DNA from: CAYRES01 sp964423425
GTDB taxonomy: Bacteria > Actinomycetota > Thermoleophilia > RBG-16-64-13
Assembly: GCA_964423425.1 (NCBI GenBank)
Contig: CAYRES010000017.1
Coordinates: forward strand, 1 to 39,896
Length of the DNA: 39,896 nucleotides
Direction: 5' to 3'
Shown here: positions 25,301-33,090 of the stretch, piece by piece
Layout of the letters: each line of letters begins with the position of its first letter
Position numbering within the stretch: position 1 is the stretch's first letter
The notes under the pieces: model-generated
What the model saw: only the letters and a program-made list of their open reading frames with translations
Databases searched by the model: none
Told to the model about the DNA's origin: nothing
Program-made: the position numbers and the translations under genes

Positions 25301-25639
25301 GAGGAGCTTCGCGATCGATTCGGCCCGGTGCCGGAAGCCGTGGAGAACCTCATGTTCCTGAGCGAGGTACGCATGAAGCTGCAACAGCTCTCGGCCGCCA
25401 GCCTGCATGCCGGCCCGCGGACCGTGACTGTGGAGGGGCTGTCCCTGCTCAAGGGCTCGCGGGAACTGCTGCGGGTACAGGACCGTCTGTATGACTACCT
25501 GGCCGCGTCGGGCCGGCTCACCTACTCGTATCGTGGGGAGGGGCGCGATGTCCGCACGCTGGTGGCCCGAGTGCTCGATGATATACTCAACCTTCGGCTC
25601 GCGGCTCAGGGGGCGCCCGATGGCGGACGCGGGGCGTAG
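22289..25639 (+). CDS. mfd: Transcription-repair coupling factor Mfd
   Basis: Mfd frees stalled RNA polymerase and recruits UvrA for transcription-coupled repair. The 1116-residue product (the usual size is about 1100-1200) has the UvrB-like N-terminal module, the CarD-like RNA polymerase interaction domain (RKGDYVVHEDHGIGCFEG, about residues 450-500), the RecG-like translocase with Walker A GDVGYGKTEVALRA, the DEEQRFG Walker B, TATPIPRTL, and HNRVDTI and IESGLDIPNANTLIV, and the C-terminal TRCF domain. I chose the GTG at 22289, with GAGGCGGAGA upstream, overlapping pth by 13 bases; an in-frame start at 22262 is possible. It is probably co-transcribed with pth. Confidence 0.96.
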   Translation: MPRLTSFALEHPAVADAVASPPQGGRLRAPTFVHPYLAAALADSDHWAGHPCLIVAPSLRAAEELARELRAFLPGREVHHLPARGVWYGSQAPVAPRVAGRRVEAVAGLHRGAAVVVEVATLMEALLPPPREPVRLVRGGRSDFELLQRDLAELGYERVDQVEDPGQFSVRGGLIDVYSAGGRYPARVEFWGDEVESLRTFSPFSQRSVETLEELEIVAAAERLPAELLDSTDGAEGVEPAVPVFLPDLLPPETRVLHVDPLAAIGAVEAFQGDLRDVFADEGEEEPEMIQGAAGRRFYAPWATIEGRLSSFPSFSLQGGGEGDFDVHATSGELPVTSLPEAETALKGLVSRGYRVAVAFEHKGDADRAEYVLTRVGGSPAAGVEIPREPGVSYLARSHRRHFLLPDISLALLTEMQIFPKRRRAPHERRLVVGAELSSFRDLRKGDYVVHEDHGIGCFEGMSTRTVAGITRDYLDIGFRDGDMLYIPHDQIQKVGRYVGAGGAAPALSKLGGKAWGQIKSRVRKAVRELAGELLQLYALRKTAKGHVFSEDGEWQRRFERAFPYQETDDQLRAVDAVKDDMESTQPMDRLICGDVGYGKTEVALRAVFKAVMDSRQVMVLVPTTILAQQHYGTFRERFAEFPVKVEMLSRFRTPGEQRAIVKDFKGGRVDVLIGTHRLLSRDIMPKSLGLVVIDEEQRFGVAQKEALRRLKLKSDVLTLTATPIPRTLQMSLSGVRDISVIETPPRDRHPVQTYVGYYEEGMVKRAIEREVDRGGQVFYLHNRVDTIAKAAVRLAGIVPRVRIGIAHGQMSERELEDVMLAFLRGDYDVLVTTTIIESGLDIPNANTLIVERADLLGLSQLYQIRGRIGRSSRVAHAFLFHPDEEGLTEEARARLATLSDYTELGSGFKIAMRDLEIRGAGNLLGDEQSGHIAALGFEMYLSVLQEAVDAMQDQEARIETVPRVEVGISAYVPSDYVPYEAAKVDIHRRIAGAKAVAELAGLREELRDRFGPVPEAVENLMFLSEVRMKLQQLSAASLHAGPRTVTVEGLSLLKGSRELLRVQDRLYDYLAASGRLTYSYRGEGRDVRTLVARVLDDILNLRLAAQGAPDGGRGA

Positions 25640-25683
25640 CGCGATTCCATTTGTGTTGCCCACGATCAATGGTTTGTGAGGTT

Positions 25684-26799
25684 ATGGTGAGTAGGCTGTT
25701 CTCGGCCCGCGGGCCCTTCAAGACGTTGTGCCTCATCGCCGCCGTGGCGGCTGCTCTTTTCGTATCCCTTCTGGTTGCGGGTTGCGGCGGTGACAACTCG
25801 GCTCTGCCCAAAGATGTCTTGGCCCAGGTGGGCGAGGTGCAGATCACCCAGGCCGACTTCGATGAGCGTATCGCCCAGATAGAGACCCAGTATGAAGGCC
25901 AGGTGCCCACCAAGGACGACGCGGAGCCGTACAAGGAGTTCCAGGCGGGCGTGCTCGACTACGTGGTGAGTCTCGAGGTGCTGCGGCAGAAGCAGGGTGA
26001 ATTTGAGGTCGCCGTCACCGCCGAGGACATCGACGGAGAGATCGACAAGATCAAGGCCATGTTCGGTGGCGATGAGGCGGCTTTCGCGGAGGCGCTCGAG
26101 GCCGAGCGGCTCACGGAGGAGGTTCTACGCAGCCAGATCGCGGAGCAGCTTCTCGTGCAGAAGATGAATGAAGCGGTCACCACTGATGTCTCGGTGGCGC
26201 AGGAAGACATCCAGGCCTACTACGACACCCACGTGGACGACTTCAAGGTGGAGGAGATGAGGAAGGTCCGGCATATCCTCTTCTCGCCCCGGTCCGACCC
26301 ACAGAACACCTCGGGTGCCACCGACGCCGACTGGCAGGCCGCCAAGGCCGAGGCCGAGAAGGTGCGGCAGCTCATCCGCAATGGCGATGATTTCGGCGAA
26401 CTCGCCAAGGAGTACTCCGATGACCCCGGCACCAAGGAACTCGGGGGCGACCTCGGTTTCATCTCCAAGGGCATGATGGTGCCGGAGTTCGAGAACGCCG
26501 TCTGGACACTCGATGCCCGTGGTGTGAGCGACCCGGTGAAGACGCAGTTCGGCTACCACATCATCCAAGTGCTCGAGATAGACGAGGCCAAGACCATGAC
26601 GCTCGAGGAGACGAGCGAGGAGATCAAGGCTCGGCTCATCGGCACGAAGAAGCAGGAGGTGTGGGAGGCGTGGTTGGCGGCGGCCAAGGAAGAGCTCGGG
26701 GTCGAGTATAGGGCCGGTTTCGCTCCCACCACCACCACGGTTGGAGCGACGACCACCACTGCCGGCGAGTCCGCACCGTCCACCGAAGACGAGCAGTAG
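25684..26799 (+). CDS. SurA/PrsA-like parvulin peptidyl-prolyl isomerase lipoprotein
   Basis: This 371-residue lipoprotein (lipobox LVAGC, cysteine 34) has the SurA-N-like helical region (about 47-190) with QADFDERIAQIE, and a parvulin rotamase domain (about 193-300): RKVRHILF, DFGELAKEYSDDPGTKELGGDLGF, MVPEFENAVWTL, VKTQFGYHIIQV. It would help fold exported proteins on the outer face of the membrane. The C-terminal tail is rich in Thr (TTTTVGATTTT) as in other exported proteins here. I chose the ATG at 25684 over an upstream start at 25651 because the short n-region with Arg and Lys gives a proper signal. A strong hairpin follows, so it ends the mfd unit. Confidence 0.85.
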   Translation: MVSRLFSARGPFKTLCLIAAVAAALFVSLLVAGCGGDNSALPKDVLAQVGEVQITQADFDERIAQIETQYEGQVPTKDDAEPYKEFQAGVLDYVVSLEVLRQKQGEFEVAVTAEDIDGEIDKIKAMFGGDEAAFAEALEAERLTEEVLRSQIAEQLLVQKMNEAVTTDVSVAQEDIQAYYDTHVDDFKVEEMRKVRHILFSPRSDPQNTSGATDADWQAAKAEAEKVRQLIRNGDDFGELAKEYSDDPGTKELGGDLGFISKGMMVPEFENAVWTLDARGVSDPVKTQFGYHIIQVLEIDEAKTMTLEETSEEIKARLIGTKKQEVWEAWLAAAKEELGVEYRAGFAPTTTTVGATTTTAGESAPSTEDEQ

Positions 26800-26811
26800 A
26801 GGAAGAATGAG

Positions 26812-26851
26812 GAGGTGGGGGCAGGCCCGCATGCGGGCCTGCCCCCACCTC
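26812..26851 (+). terminator. Perfect 19-bp hairpin after the parvulin gene
   Basis: GAGGTGGGGGCAGGCCCGC (26812-26830) and its reverse complement (26833-26851) are separated by only two bases, so the hairpin will have a four-base loop. It lies 13 bases after the stop and before mazG. There is no run of T after it (ACACTTTCC), so Rho-independent strength is uncertain, but a very stable GC stem is common in high-GC bacteria. Confidence 0.75.
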
Positions 26852-26874
26852 ACACTTTCCCGGGAGTTCAGCGC

Positions 26875-28146
26875 GTGAATACCGAGCTGTGTGAGCACGA
26901 GGTGGTCTTCGTGTACGCGGGAGGCGTCTCCCGGCCCGAGATCACCTCGGCCTGCGTCCGCTTCCTGGCCCGTGTCCGGCCCGGCCGGGTGCTGTGGTGG
27001 GGGCTTGCCCCCGAGGCGGTCGCCGAGCTCGCCGGTCACCTGCCACCTGGAGTCTTGTGTGCGCCCGCAGGGTCTGACGGCGACCTCTTCGGTGCCCTCG
27101 CCGGCCTCCTTGACACCTCGCTCTCGGCGCCCGCGCCGGCCGTGGTGTTCGGGGCGGCTGCGGCACATGAGGTGCTAGCCCTCATGGAGAGAAGTGAACC
27201 CGCCAGTGCTGGAGGTCCCGGCGGCACCGCGGTGCGTGTGACCTTGTTCCCGGGCGATGTCGATCTTCGGCGGGAGGCCGTGGCCTTCGCGCTCCTAGTC
27301 CTCCATGATCTCACGGGCATCTTACGGGCGGAGTGTCCGTGGGACAGGCGGCAGACCCAGCGTGACATCGTCTCCTACACGCTCGAAGAGGCCTACGAGC
27401 TCGTCGACACCATTCGGGCCGAGCCTGTGATTGACTCCGCTGTACGGGGTGAGCTCGGCGATCTCCTCTTCCAGGTCTACTTCCTCGCCAAGGTGGCGGA
27501 GCAGGAGGGGGCGTACGATCTGGGTTCGGTCGCCCGGGGGATACACGACAAGTTGGTGCGCCGCCACCCCCACATCTTCGGCGAGGTCGAAGCGCCCACG
27601 GCCGACGACGTCAAGAAGAACTGGGATGAGATCAAGCGCACCACCGAGGGACGGGTGGGGATCTTCCACGAAGTGCCTGATTCGCTGCCATCCACCCTGT
27701 TCGCCCAGAAGCTCCAGCAGCGGGCGGCCGGGGTGGGCTTCGACTGGGACGACATCGTCGGCCCCTTGGAGAAGGTGCGCGAGGAGCTGGCCGAACTCGT
27801 GGAGGTGCTCGAGTGTGCCGGTCTGCTGGCAGACGGAGCCGGGATGGGCGCCGAGGAGGGCGCTGAGGAGAGTGCGGATTCCCGGCTGAGTGCGGACGGC
27901 CGGCTGGTCGCGGAGATGGGCGATGTGCTGTTTGCGATCATCAACCTGGCCCGGAGGCTCAGGGTGGATCCCGAACTTGCTCTGCGCGAGGCCTCGCGAC
28001 GCTTCCGGGGCCGTGTTGAAGGAGCAGCCGCCCTCGCGGCGGGGGAGGGGATAGACTTCGCCCGGCTCGACCTCGAGGCTCAAGAGAGCTACTACCAGAA
28101 GGCGAAGGCGCAGCTGTCGGTGGAATCCGACCGCCCGGAGAGGTGA
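26875..28146 (+). CDS. mazG: MazG-like nucleoside triphosphate pyrophosphohydrolase
   Basis: MazG hydrolyses nucleoside triphosphates to monophosphates plus pyrophosphate, limiting damaged or excess NTPs. The 423-residue protein has an N-terminal region (about 1-140) that looks like a degenerate tetrapyrrole-methylase-like domain, as in YabN, and two MazG domains: CPWDRRQTQRDIVSYTLEEAYELVDTI with GELGDLLFQVYFLAK (about 154-205), and FDWDDIVGPLEKVREELAELVEV with MGDVLFAIINLARRL near the C-terminus. The Glu-rich EExxE and GDxLF metal sites are present in both. A Glu/Ala/Ser-rich insertion separates the two halves of the second domain. I chose the GTG at 26875 with GGGAG upstream. Confidence 0.9.
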   Translation: MNTELCEHEVVFVYAGGVSRPEITSACVRFLARVRPGRVLWWGLAPEAVAELAGHLPPGVLCAPAGSDGDLFGALAGLLDTSLSAPAPAVVFGAAAAHEVLALMERSEPASAGGPGGTAVRVTLFPGDVDLRREAVAFALLVLHDLTGILRAECPWDRRQTQRDIVSYTLEEAYELVDTIRAEPVIDSAVRGELGDLLFQVYFLAKVAEQEGAYDLGSVARGIHDKLVRRHPHIFGEVEAPTADDVKKNWDEIKRTTEGRVGIFHEVPDSLPSTLFAQKLQQRAAGVGFDWDDIVGPLEKVREELAELVEVLECAGLLADGAGMGAEEGAEESADSRLSADGRLVAEMGDVLFAIINLARRLRVDPELALREASRRFRGRVEGAAALAAGEGIDFARLDLEAQESYYQKAKAQLSVESDRPER

Positions 28147-28291
28147 ACCTCCCGCTCTGTGCCGGGCCCTGCACCGGGTGCCCGGTGCTTCTTCCGCTCT
28201 CACTCGCCGGCTTGGCGGGCGGCGGTCCGAGCATCAGTCGATGTCGGCAGCACTCTGGTGCCGACTGTACTCCGTTGCCGGCAACCGTCCG

Positions 28292-28321
28292 TTGCCTTCC
28301 GTTGCTCTCCGGCGATATGAT
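28292..28321 (+). promoter_or_regulatory. Candidate promoter and repeats upstream of eno
   Basis: TTGCCT (28292-28297) and TATGAT (28316-28321) with an 18-base spacer resemble a sigma-70-type promoter. CCGTTGC occurs three times (28272, 28289, 28299) and the 10-base palindrome TTGCCGGCAA lies at 28275-28284, so a regulator could bind here. Confidence 0.5.
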
Positions 28322-28380
28322 GGCGGCGTACGGGGGAACCTTCTCGGGAGGGGCGAGCCAACAGGAGGAAAGAGGCGGCA

Positions 28381-29670
28381 ATGACACTCATCGTCGACAT
28401 CTACGCACGGCAAATCCTCGATTCGCGCGGCAATCCTACTATCGAGTGCGAGGTCGAACTGGCCTCGGGGGCACGAGCGCGTGCCATGGCTCCTTCCGGG
28501 GCCTCAACCGGCATCCACGAGGCGGTCGAGCTTCGTGACGGTGAAGGTCCTTTCGGCGGCAAGGGTGTGCTCACCGCCGTCGCCAACGTTAACGAGGCCA
28601 TCGCCGACGAACTCGTGGGCATGGATGCCACCTGCCAGCGGGAAATAGACGACGCTTTGATTGCACTCGACGGTACGCCGAACAAGGCGAAACTCGGTGC
28701 CAATGCGACAACGGCGGTATCGTTGGCCGTGGCCCGGGCAGCTGCGGATGCCGTTGATCTCCCTCTCTATCAGTACATCGGCGGAGTGAACGCCTACCAC
28801 CTTCCCATCCCCCAGCTCAACATCCTGAACGGCGGGCAGCACGCCAGCAACAACGTCGACTTGCAGGAATTCATGATCATGCCCGTCGGCGCCGACAGCT
28901 TCCCCGAGGCGCTGCGCATGGGCGCGGAGGTGTTCCACACCCTCAAGAAGGTATTGAGCGGCCGCGGGTTGGCGACTGGAGTGGGCGATGAGGGTGGTTT
29001 CGCACCCGACTTGAAGAGCAACGAAGAAGCCTTCCAGGCCATCATGGAAGCCATCGAGAAGGCGGGATACGAAGCGGGCAAAGACATCCGGCTCGCCACG
29101 GATGCCGCAGCCAGCAGCTTCTACGACACTGAGAAGCAACTCTACGTACTGGCGAGCGAAGACCGCTCCCTCACGGCCGAGGAGATGGTGGCCTTCTATG
29201 TGGATCTCGTCGACAAGTACCCGATCATCAGCATCGAAGACGGCATGGCGGAAGAGGACTGGGAGGGTTGGGCTCTCATCACCAAGGAACTGGGCGACCG
29301 CATTCAGATCGTGGGTGACGACGTGTTCGTCACCAATCAGGACCTATTGGCCAAAGGCATAGAGCGCGCCGTGGCCAACAGCATCCTCATCAAGGTGAAC
29401 CAGATCGGCACCCTCTCCGAGACGCTCGACACCATCGCACTGGCCCACCGGCACGGCTACACCACGGTGATCAGCCACCGCTCCGGCGAGACGGAAGATT
29501 CCAGCATCGCCGATCTGGCAGTGGCCGTGAACGCCGGCCAGTTGAAGACGGGTGCCCCGTCCCGCAGCGAGCGCTTGGCCAAGTACAACCAGCTCCTGCG
29601 CATCAACGACGAGCTCGGCGCCCAGGCGTACTACCCGGGCATGGCCGCCTTCACCAACCTGGGCGACTAG
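28381..29670 (+). CDS. eno: Enolase
   Basis: Enolase converts 2-phosphoglycerate to phosphoenolpyruvate in glycolysis. The 429-residue product is the usual length. It contains the N-terminal GASTGIHEAVELRDG (substrate loop), the catalytic region GDDVFVTNQ, and the signature LIKVNQIGTLSETLDTI with the catalytic Lys, followed by SHRSGETEDSSIADLAV. AGGAGGAAA precedes the ATG by about eight bases. It lies directly upstream of pyk, which uses its product. A GC-rich hairpin follows. Confidence 0.97.
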   Translation: MTLIVDIYARQILDSRGNPTIECEVELASGARARAMAPSGASTGIHEAVELRDGEGPFGGKGVLTAVANVNEAIADELVGMDATCQREIDDALIALDGTPNKAKLGANATTAVSLAVARAAADAVDLPLYQYIGGVNAYHLPIPQLNILNGGQHASNNVDLQEFMIMPVGADSFPEALRMGAEVFHTLKKVLSGRGLATGVGDEGGFAPDLKSNEEAFQAIMEAIEKAGYEAGKDIRLATDAAASSFYDTEKQLYVLASEDRSLTAEEMVAFYVDLVDKYPIISIEDGMAEEDWEGWALITKELGDRIQIVGDDVFVTNQDLLAKGIERAVANSILIKVNQIGTLSETLDTIALAHRHGYTTVISHRSGETEDSSIADLAVAVNAGQLKTGAPSRSERLAKYNQLLRINDELGAQAYYPGMAAFTNLGD

Positions 29671-29730
29671 CGTATCCCGGCAGGGCGCTTCTCCGGCTGA
29701 TGGGCGGGGAGGTGGTGAGTCGAAGTTTGT

Positions 29731-29760
29731 GCGGGGGGCCGCCGGAAGGCGGCCCCCCGC
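29731..29760 (+). terminator. Perfect 13-bp GC hairpin after eno
   Basis: GCGGGGGGCCGCC (29731-29743) pairs exactly with GGCGGCCCCCCGC (29748-29760) across the loop GGAA. It lies 61 bases after the eno stop. No T-run follows (GTTCACG). Confidence 0.75.
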
Positions 29761-29975
29761 GTTCACGTGGGGCGGCCACCCGCGCGCCCTCCGTCGTGGG
29801 GCGAATAACGCGGCTGCGTGGTTCTTGTGACTCGCCGCGAGCACACTCGTCCAAGAAATCATTTGCCGCTCGCGCGATCTCGTGTGGACCGGCCCACGGC
29901 GCATGTTGGTAGACTTGCCGTGAGGGCGCCGGCTCGGTCCGGCCCTCGGGGCTCACTCGAGAGACGGAGGGATAC

Positions 29976-31457
29976 ATGCGTTGGCGCAGCACGAAGATAG
30001 TCGTGACGGCAGGACCGGCCACCGCCGACCCCGCGGTGGCCGCCGAGCTTGTCGCGTCGGGCGCCGATGTTGTCCGCCTCAACTCCAGCCACGGCACCCA
30101 CGAGGAATTGGTGGCCCATATGGAGGCCTTCAGGCGGGCGGCCGCCGAGGAGGGTGCGCCGCTCGCCATCATGCAGGACCTCCAAGGCCCCAAGGTACGG
30201 TTGGGTGAGGTAGAGGGTCACAGTGCCGTCCTTGCCGACGGCGAAAGGGTCTTGCTCTATGCCGACGACGGTCGCTCCGGCACGGCCAAGCGTCTCCCCG
30301 TGTCTCTGGTAGATCTCGCCGCGCAGGTATCCGAAGGCGATCGCATCTTCATTGACGACGGGGCCATCCGGCTGCGGGTGGAGGGTTCCCGAGGCGAGGA
30401 GGTGGTGGCGGAGGTGGAGCAGGGCGGCCCGGTGAGCGACCGCAAGGGGGTCAACTTTCCTGACACGTTACTCGAGGTGCCCTCACTCACCGACAAGGAC
30501 CTGGCCGACTTGGCGCTCGGCGCGGGGCAAGAGGTCGATTTCGTGGCCCTTTCGTTTGTGCGGGCCGCCGCGGACATCCGTCTTCTGCGACACCACCTCA
30601 AGCGGCTCGGCTCGCAGGCGCGGGTTGTGGCCAAGATCGAGAAGCGGGAAGCCATTCTTGCCATCGATTCGATCATAGAGGAAGCCGACGCCATCATGGT
30701 GGCGAGGGGAGACTTGGGGGTGGAGATGTCTCCCGAGAGCGTGCCCCTCCATCAGAAGGCCATCGTCCAGAAGTGCATCGACGCCGGCAAAGAGGTCATC
30801 ATTGCCACGCAGATGCTCGAGTCGATGACGCGGGCGGTCACGCCCACCCGAGCCGAGGCCTCCGACGTAGCGAACGCCGTGTATGAGGGAGCCTCCGCCG
30901 TCATGCTGTCGGGTGAGACGGCAGTGGGCGATCATCCTGTGGTGGTGGTGGAAACGATGGATCGCATCGTGCGCACTACGGAGGAGCGGCGGGCTGAACT
31001 CAAGGAGGCGGGAGTCAAAGGGTTGGCACCACAGAGTTACGGGGCGCGCGTGGCGGGAGTGGATACGTGGTGTCAGTCTCCCCTCGGCCCCACGGTTGCC
31101 GAAGCCATCAGCCGGGCGGCGCACTATCTCGCCGCCGAGCTGTCGGCGGCAGCCGTCATCACACCCACGCAGACCGGAGCGACGGCACGGCAGGTAGCGA
31201 GGTTCCGCCCCTCCGTGCCCATCGCCGCCGTCACCACCTCCCCGGTCGTGCAGAGGCAGCTGTGCCTTGCTTTTGGCGTTCACCCCCTCCTCACGTGCGA
31301 GGCCGAGGACACCGACGGCACCATAGGCGTGGCGGTCGAGGCGGCTCGGGAAGCCGGGCTTGTCTCCGAGGGCGACGCGGTGGTCATCACCTGCGGGGCC
31401 AGGGTGAACACCCCCGAGTCGACGAACCTCATCAAGGTCGAGCGGGTCGGCGCGTAG
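29976..31457 (+). CDS. pyk: Pyruvate kinase, K+-independent type signature
   Basis: Pyk transfers the phosphate of phosphoenolpyruvate to ADP. The 493-residue product (family about 470-500) has STKIVVTAGPA at the start, VVRLNSSHG, the catalytic AKIEKREAI and VARGDLGVE, and ATQMLESM. The segment MQDLQGPKVRLG (residues 66-77) carries Leu, Gln, Lys and Leu at the places that in other pyruvate kinases separate K+-independent enzymes (Leu113, Gln114, Lys117 and Ile/Val/Leu120 in rabbit numbering) from K+-dependent ones (Glu117). ACGGAGGGA precedes the ATG. Sitting next to eno makes the last two glycolytic steps neighbours. The C-terminal regulatory domain is intact. Confidence 0.95.
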   Translation: MRWRSTKIVVTAGPATADPAVAAELVASGADVVRLNSSHGTHEELVAHMEAFRRAAAEEGAPLAIMQDLQGPKVRLGEVEGHSAVLADGERVLLYADDGRSGTAKRLPVSLVDLAAQVSEGDRIFIDDGAIRLRVEGSRGEEVVAEVEQGGPVSDRKGVNFPDTLLEVPSLTDKDLADLALGAGQEVDFVALSFVRAAADIRLLRHHLKRLGSQARVVAKIEKREAILAIDSIIEEADAIMVARGDLGVEMSPESVPLHQKAIVQKCIDAGKEVIIATQMLESMTRAVTPTRAEASDVANAVYEGASAVMLSGETAVGDHPVVVVETMDRIVRTTEERRAELKEAGVKGLAPQSYGARVAGVDTWCQSPLGPTVAEAISRAAHYLAAELSAAAVITPTQTGATARQVARFRPSVPIAAVTTSPVVQRQLCLAFGVHPLLTCEAEDTDGTIGVAVEAAREAGLVSEGDAVVITCGARVNTPESTNLIKVERVGA

Positions 31458-31486
31458 AGGGAAGGTTCGAAGGCAGGAGGAATCCG

Positions 31487-31560
31487 GTGGCGGACCGAAT
31501 AAGTCCAGACACCCTGAAGGGCTTGGCATGAGCCGCGACACCACCACACCGCTACGCTGA
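31487..31560 (+). other. Two possible minicistrons before ftsB
   Basis: An AGGAGG at 31475-31480 is ideally spaced (six bases) from a GTG at 31487 that opens a 14-codon frame ending at 31531, and ATGA there overlaps the start of a 10-codon frame ending at 31560. The second frame begins MSRDTTT, much like the MSRHTAT of the real gene at 31578, as if the start region had been duplicated. The ftsB-like ATG itself lacks a ribosome binding site. Confidence 0.3.
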
Positions 31561-31577
31561 ACCGCGACACCACGATC

Positions 31578-32072
31578 ATGAGCCGACACACCGCCACAAC
31601 TGCACGCCGCTCGTCTCGAAGCAGCGGCACGGCCCGCGTCCGGCGCCGCCGCCGCCGACTCATCACCACTGTACTTGTTATGCTTGTGGTGGCGGTTGCG
31701 GTAGCCGCGAACCACGGGCCTCTCACCGACTATCTGCACGCCAGTGCTCGGGCTGAGCAGAAGGCGAAGGTCGTCGAGGAGATGGAGCAGCAGCTGGAGA
31801 GCTACAAGGAGCACGTGAAGCGTCTCGGCTCCGACGACAGCCTGGAGGTGATCGCCCGCTCGGAGTTCGTTTACGCGAGGCCGGGAGAGGACCTGTTCAT
31901 CATCACCGGCGGGACGGATGAACGGCTTCCGGGGTCGGGCCCATCTTCGGGACGCGACGACCAGGAGGAGCCGGCGTGGCTGAACGGGGGCGCGTATAGC
32001 GAAGAGGAGTCCCAGCGGCAGAAAGGGCCAATTGAGCGCTTCGTCGAGATGGTCTTCGGCGTCTTCCAATAG
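31578..32072 (+). CDS. FtsB/DivIC-like septum formation protein
   Basis: The 164-residue protein has a basic N-terminus, one transmembrane helix (about 28-45) and a predicted coiled coil (about 57-85, RAEQKAKVVEEMEQQLESYKEH), then the conserved DDSLEVIARSEFVYARPGEDLFII that marks septum formation initiator (DivIC/FtsB) proteins. It lies between eno/pyk and DUF501/ppx, as ftsB-like genes do in Actinomycetota. It links FtsL and FtsQ in the divisome. Its C-terminal tail (about 110-164) is longer and Glu/Gln-rich. No clear ribosome binding site precedes the ATG. Confidence 0.85.
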   Translation: MSRHTATTARRSSRSSGTARVRRRRRRLITTVLVMLVVAVAVAANHGPLTDYLHASARAEQKAKVVEEMEQQLESYKEHVKRLGSDDSLEVIARSEFVYARPGEDLFIITGGTDERLPGSGPSSGRDDQEEPAWLNGGAYSEEESQRQKGPIERFVEMVFGVFQ

Positions 32073-32073
32073 G

Positions 32074-33090
32074 GTGGAGGACGGTGCCCGCCCGCAGGTG
32101 TGGGCGGGGGGCCGGTTGTTCGCCCTCGTGGTCTTCCTCCTGGCTGCCGGTGTTACGGCTGTGCTCGGCGTGGCTCTGCCCTCGGGTGTGGATGCCTCGG
32201 CGGCGGATGGTGCCGTCATCGCCACGGCGTCCGGGTCGCCTTCCGGAGAGGCTCCCGCCGGCCGACCAGACACAGGTGAGACATCGAGGGGCGCCGACCC
32301 GTTTGCGGTGAGAGGCACCTCCACGCCGACCGGCAGCGACAGCTCGACCTCCGACGGCCCGGCCTCCGACGGCGTGGCCTCTGCGGAGTTGGCCGTGCCT
32401 CCGTCGCCTGCGGTACCCACAACTGTGAAGGTACCCATTCTCATGTACCACTACGTCAACAAGGAGCCACCACCTGCCGGTCCTTACGCCGACAGCCTCA
32501 CCGTACGCACTCATGAGTTCGAGGAGCAGATGGCCTTCTTGGCGGAGAACGGTTATACGGTCATCAGCCTCCCCGAGTTGACGGCCGCACAGCAGGGGGC
32601 GGCCTTGCCGGAGAAGCCGGTCATACTCACCTTCGATGACGGCGGCGCCGACAACTACACGGTTGCCTTTCCCATCCTGCGCCGCCACGGGTTTACCGCC
32701 ACCTTCTTCGTCATCACCGGCAAAGTGGGTACTGAGGGGTACATGACCTGGGAGCAGCTCAAGGAGATGGACGCCGCAGGCATGACGATAGGCTCCCACA
32801 CCGTGTCCCACCCCGATCTCACCGGAGTGGGGGTGGAGCGGCTCGACAAAGAGCTCAACGAATCGTGTGAGGAGATCCTTCGCCGGGTGGGAACCGCTCC
32901 GACCGCGTTCTGCTACCCTTCCGGCGCGTTCAACGGTACGGTCATCGAAGCGGTGGAGAGGGCCGGCTACCACGCGGCGGTCACCACGAAACCCGGCAAA
33001 GAAGCCAAGCCGGACGCGCCGTTCGAGTTGCCCCGTGTCCGTATGCGGCCCTTCGTCCCGGTGGTAGAGTTCGCCCGCCTACTACAGTGA
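32074..33090 (+). CDS. Secreted polysaccharide deacetylase, lipid- or TM-anchored
   Basis: A membrane-anchored protein of about 338 residues with an N-terminal hydrophobic segment, a Ser/Thr/Gly/Ala-rich linker (about 40-115), and a NodB-like deacetylase domain. Motif 1 is ILTFDDGGADN (TFDDG at about 186-190), motif 2 is the zinc-binding SHTVSHPDL (His 242 and His 246), and motif 3 is AFCYPSGAFN. Such enzymes remove N-acetyl groups from cell-wall glycans. The start is unclear: the TTG at 32032 overlaps ftsB by about 40 bases, the GTG at 32074 lies just after the ftsB stop, and GTG at 32098 is also in frame. I use 32074. Confidence 0.82.
   Translation: MEDGARPQVWAGGRLFALVVFLLAAGVTAVLGVALPSGVDASAADGAVIATASGSPSGEAPAGRPDTGETSRGADPFAVRGTSTPTGSDSSTSDGPASDGVASAELAVPPSPAVPTTVKVPILMYHYVNKEPPPAGPYADSLTVRTHEFEEQMAFLAENGYTVISLPELTAAQQGAALPEKPVILTFDDGGADNYTVAFPILRRHGFTATFFVITGKVGTEGYMTWEQLKEMDAAGMTIGSHTVSHPDLTGVGVERLDKELNESCEEILRRVGTAPTAFCYPSGAFNGTVIEAVERAGYHAAVTTKPGKEAKPDAPFELPRVRMRPFVPVVEFARLLQ

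Noticed and set aside
24002..25669. A 555-codon open frame on the minus strand
   Set aside because: It is antisense to mfd and shows no known motif; mfd is unmistakable.
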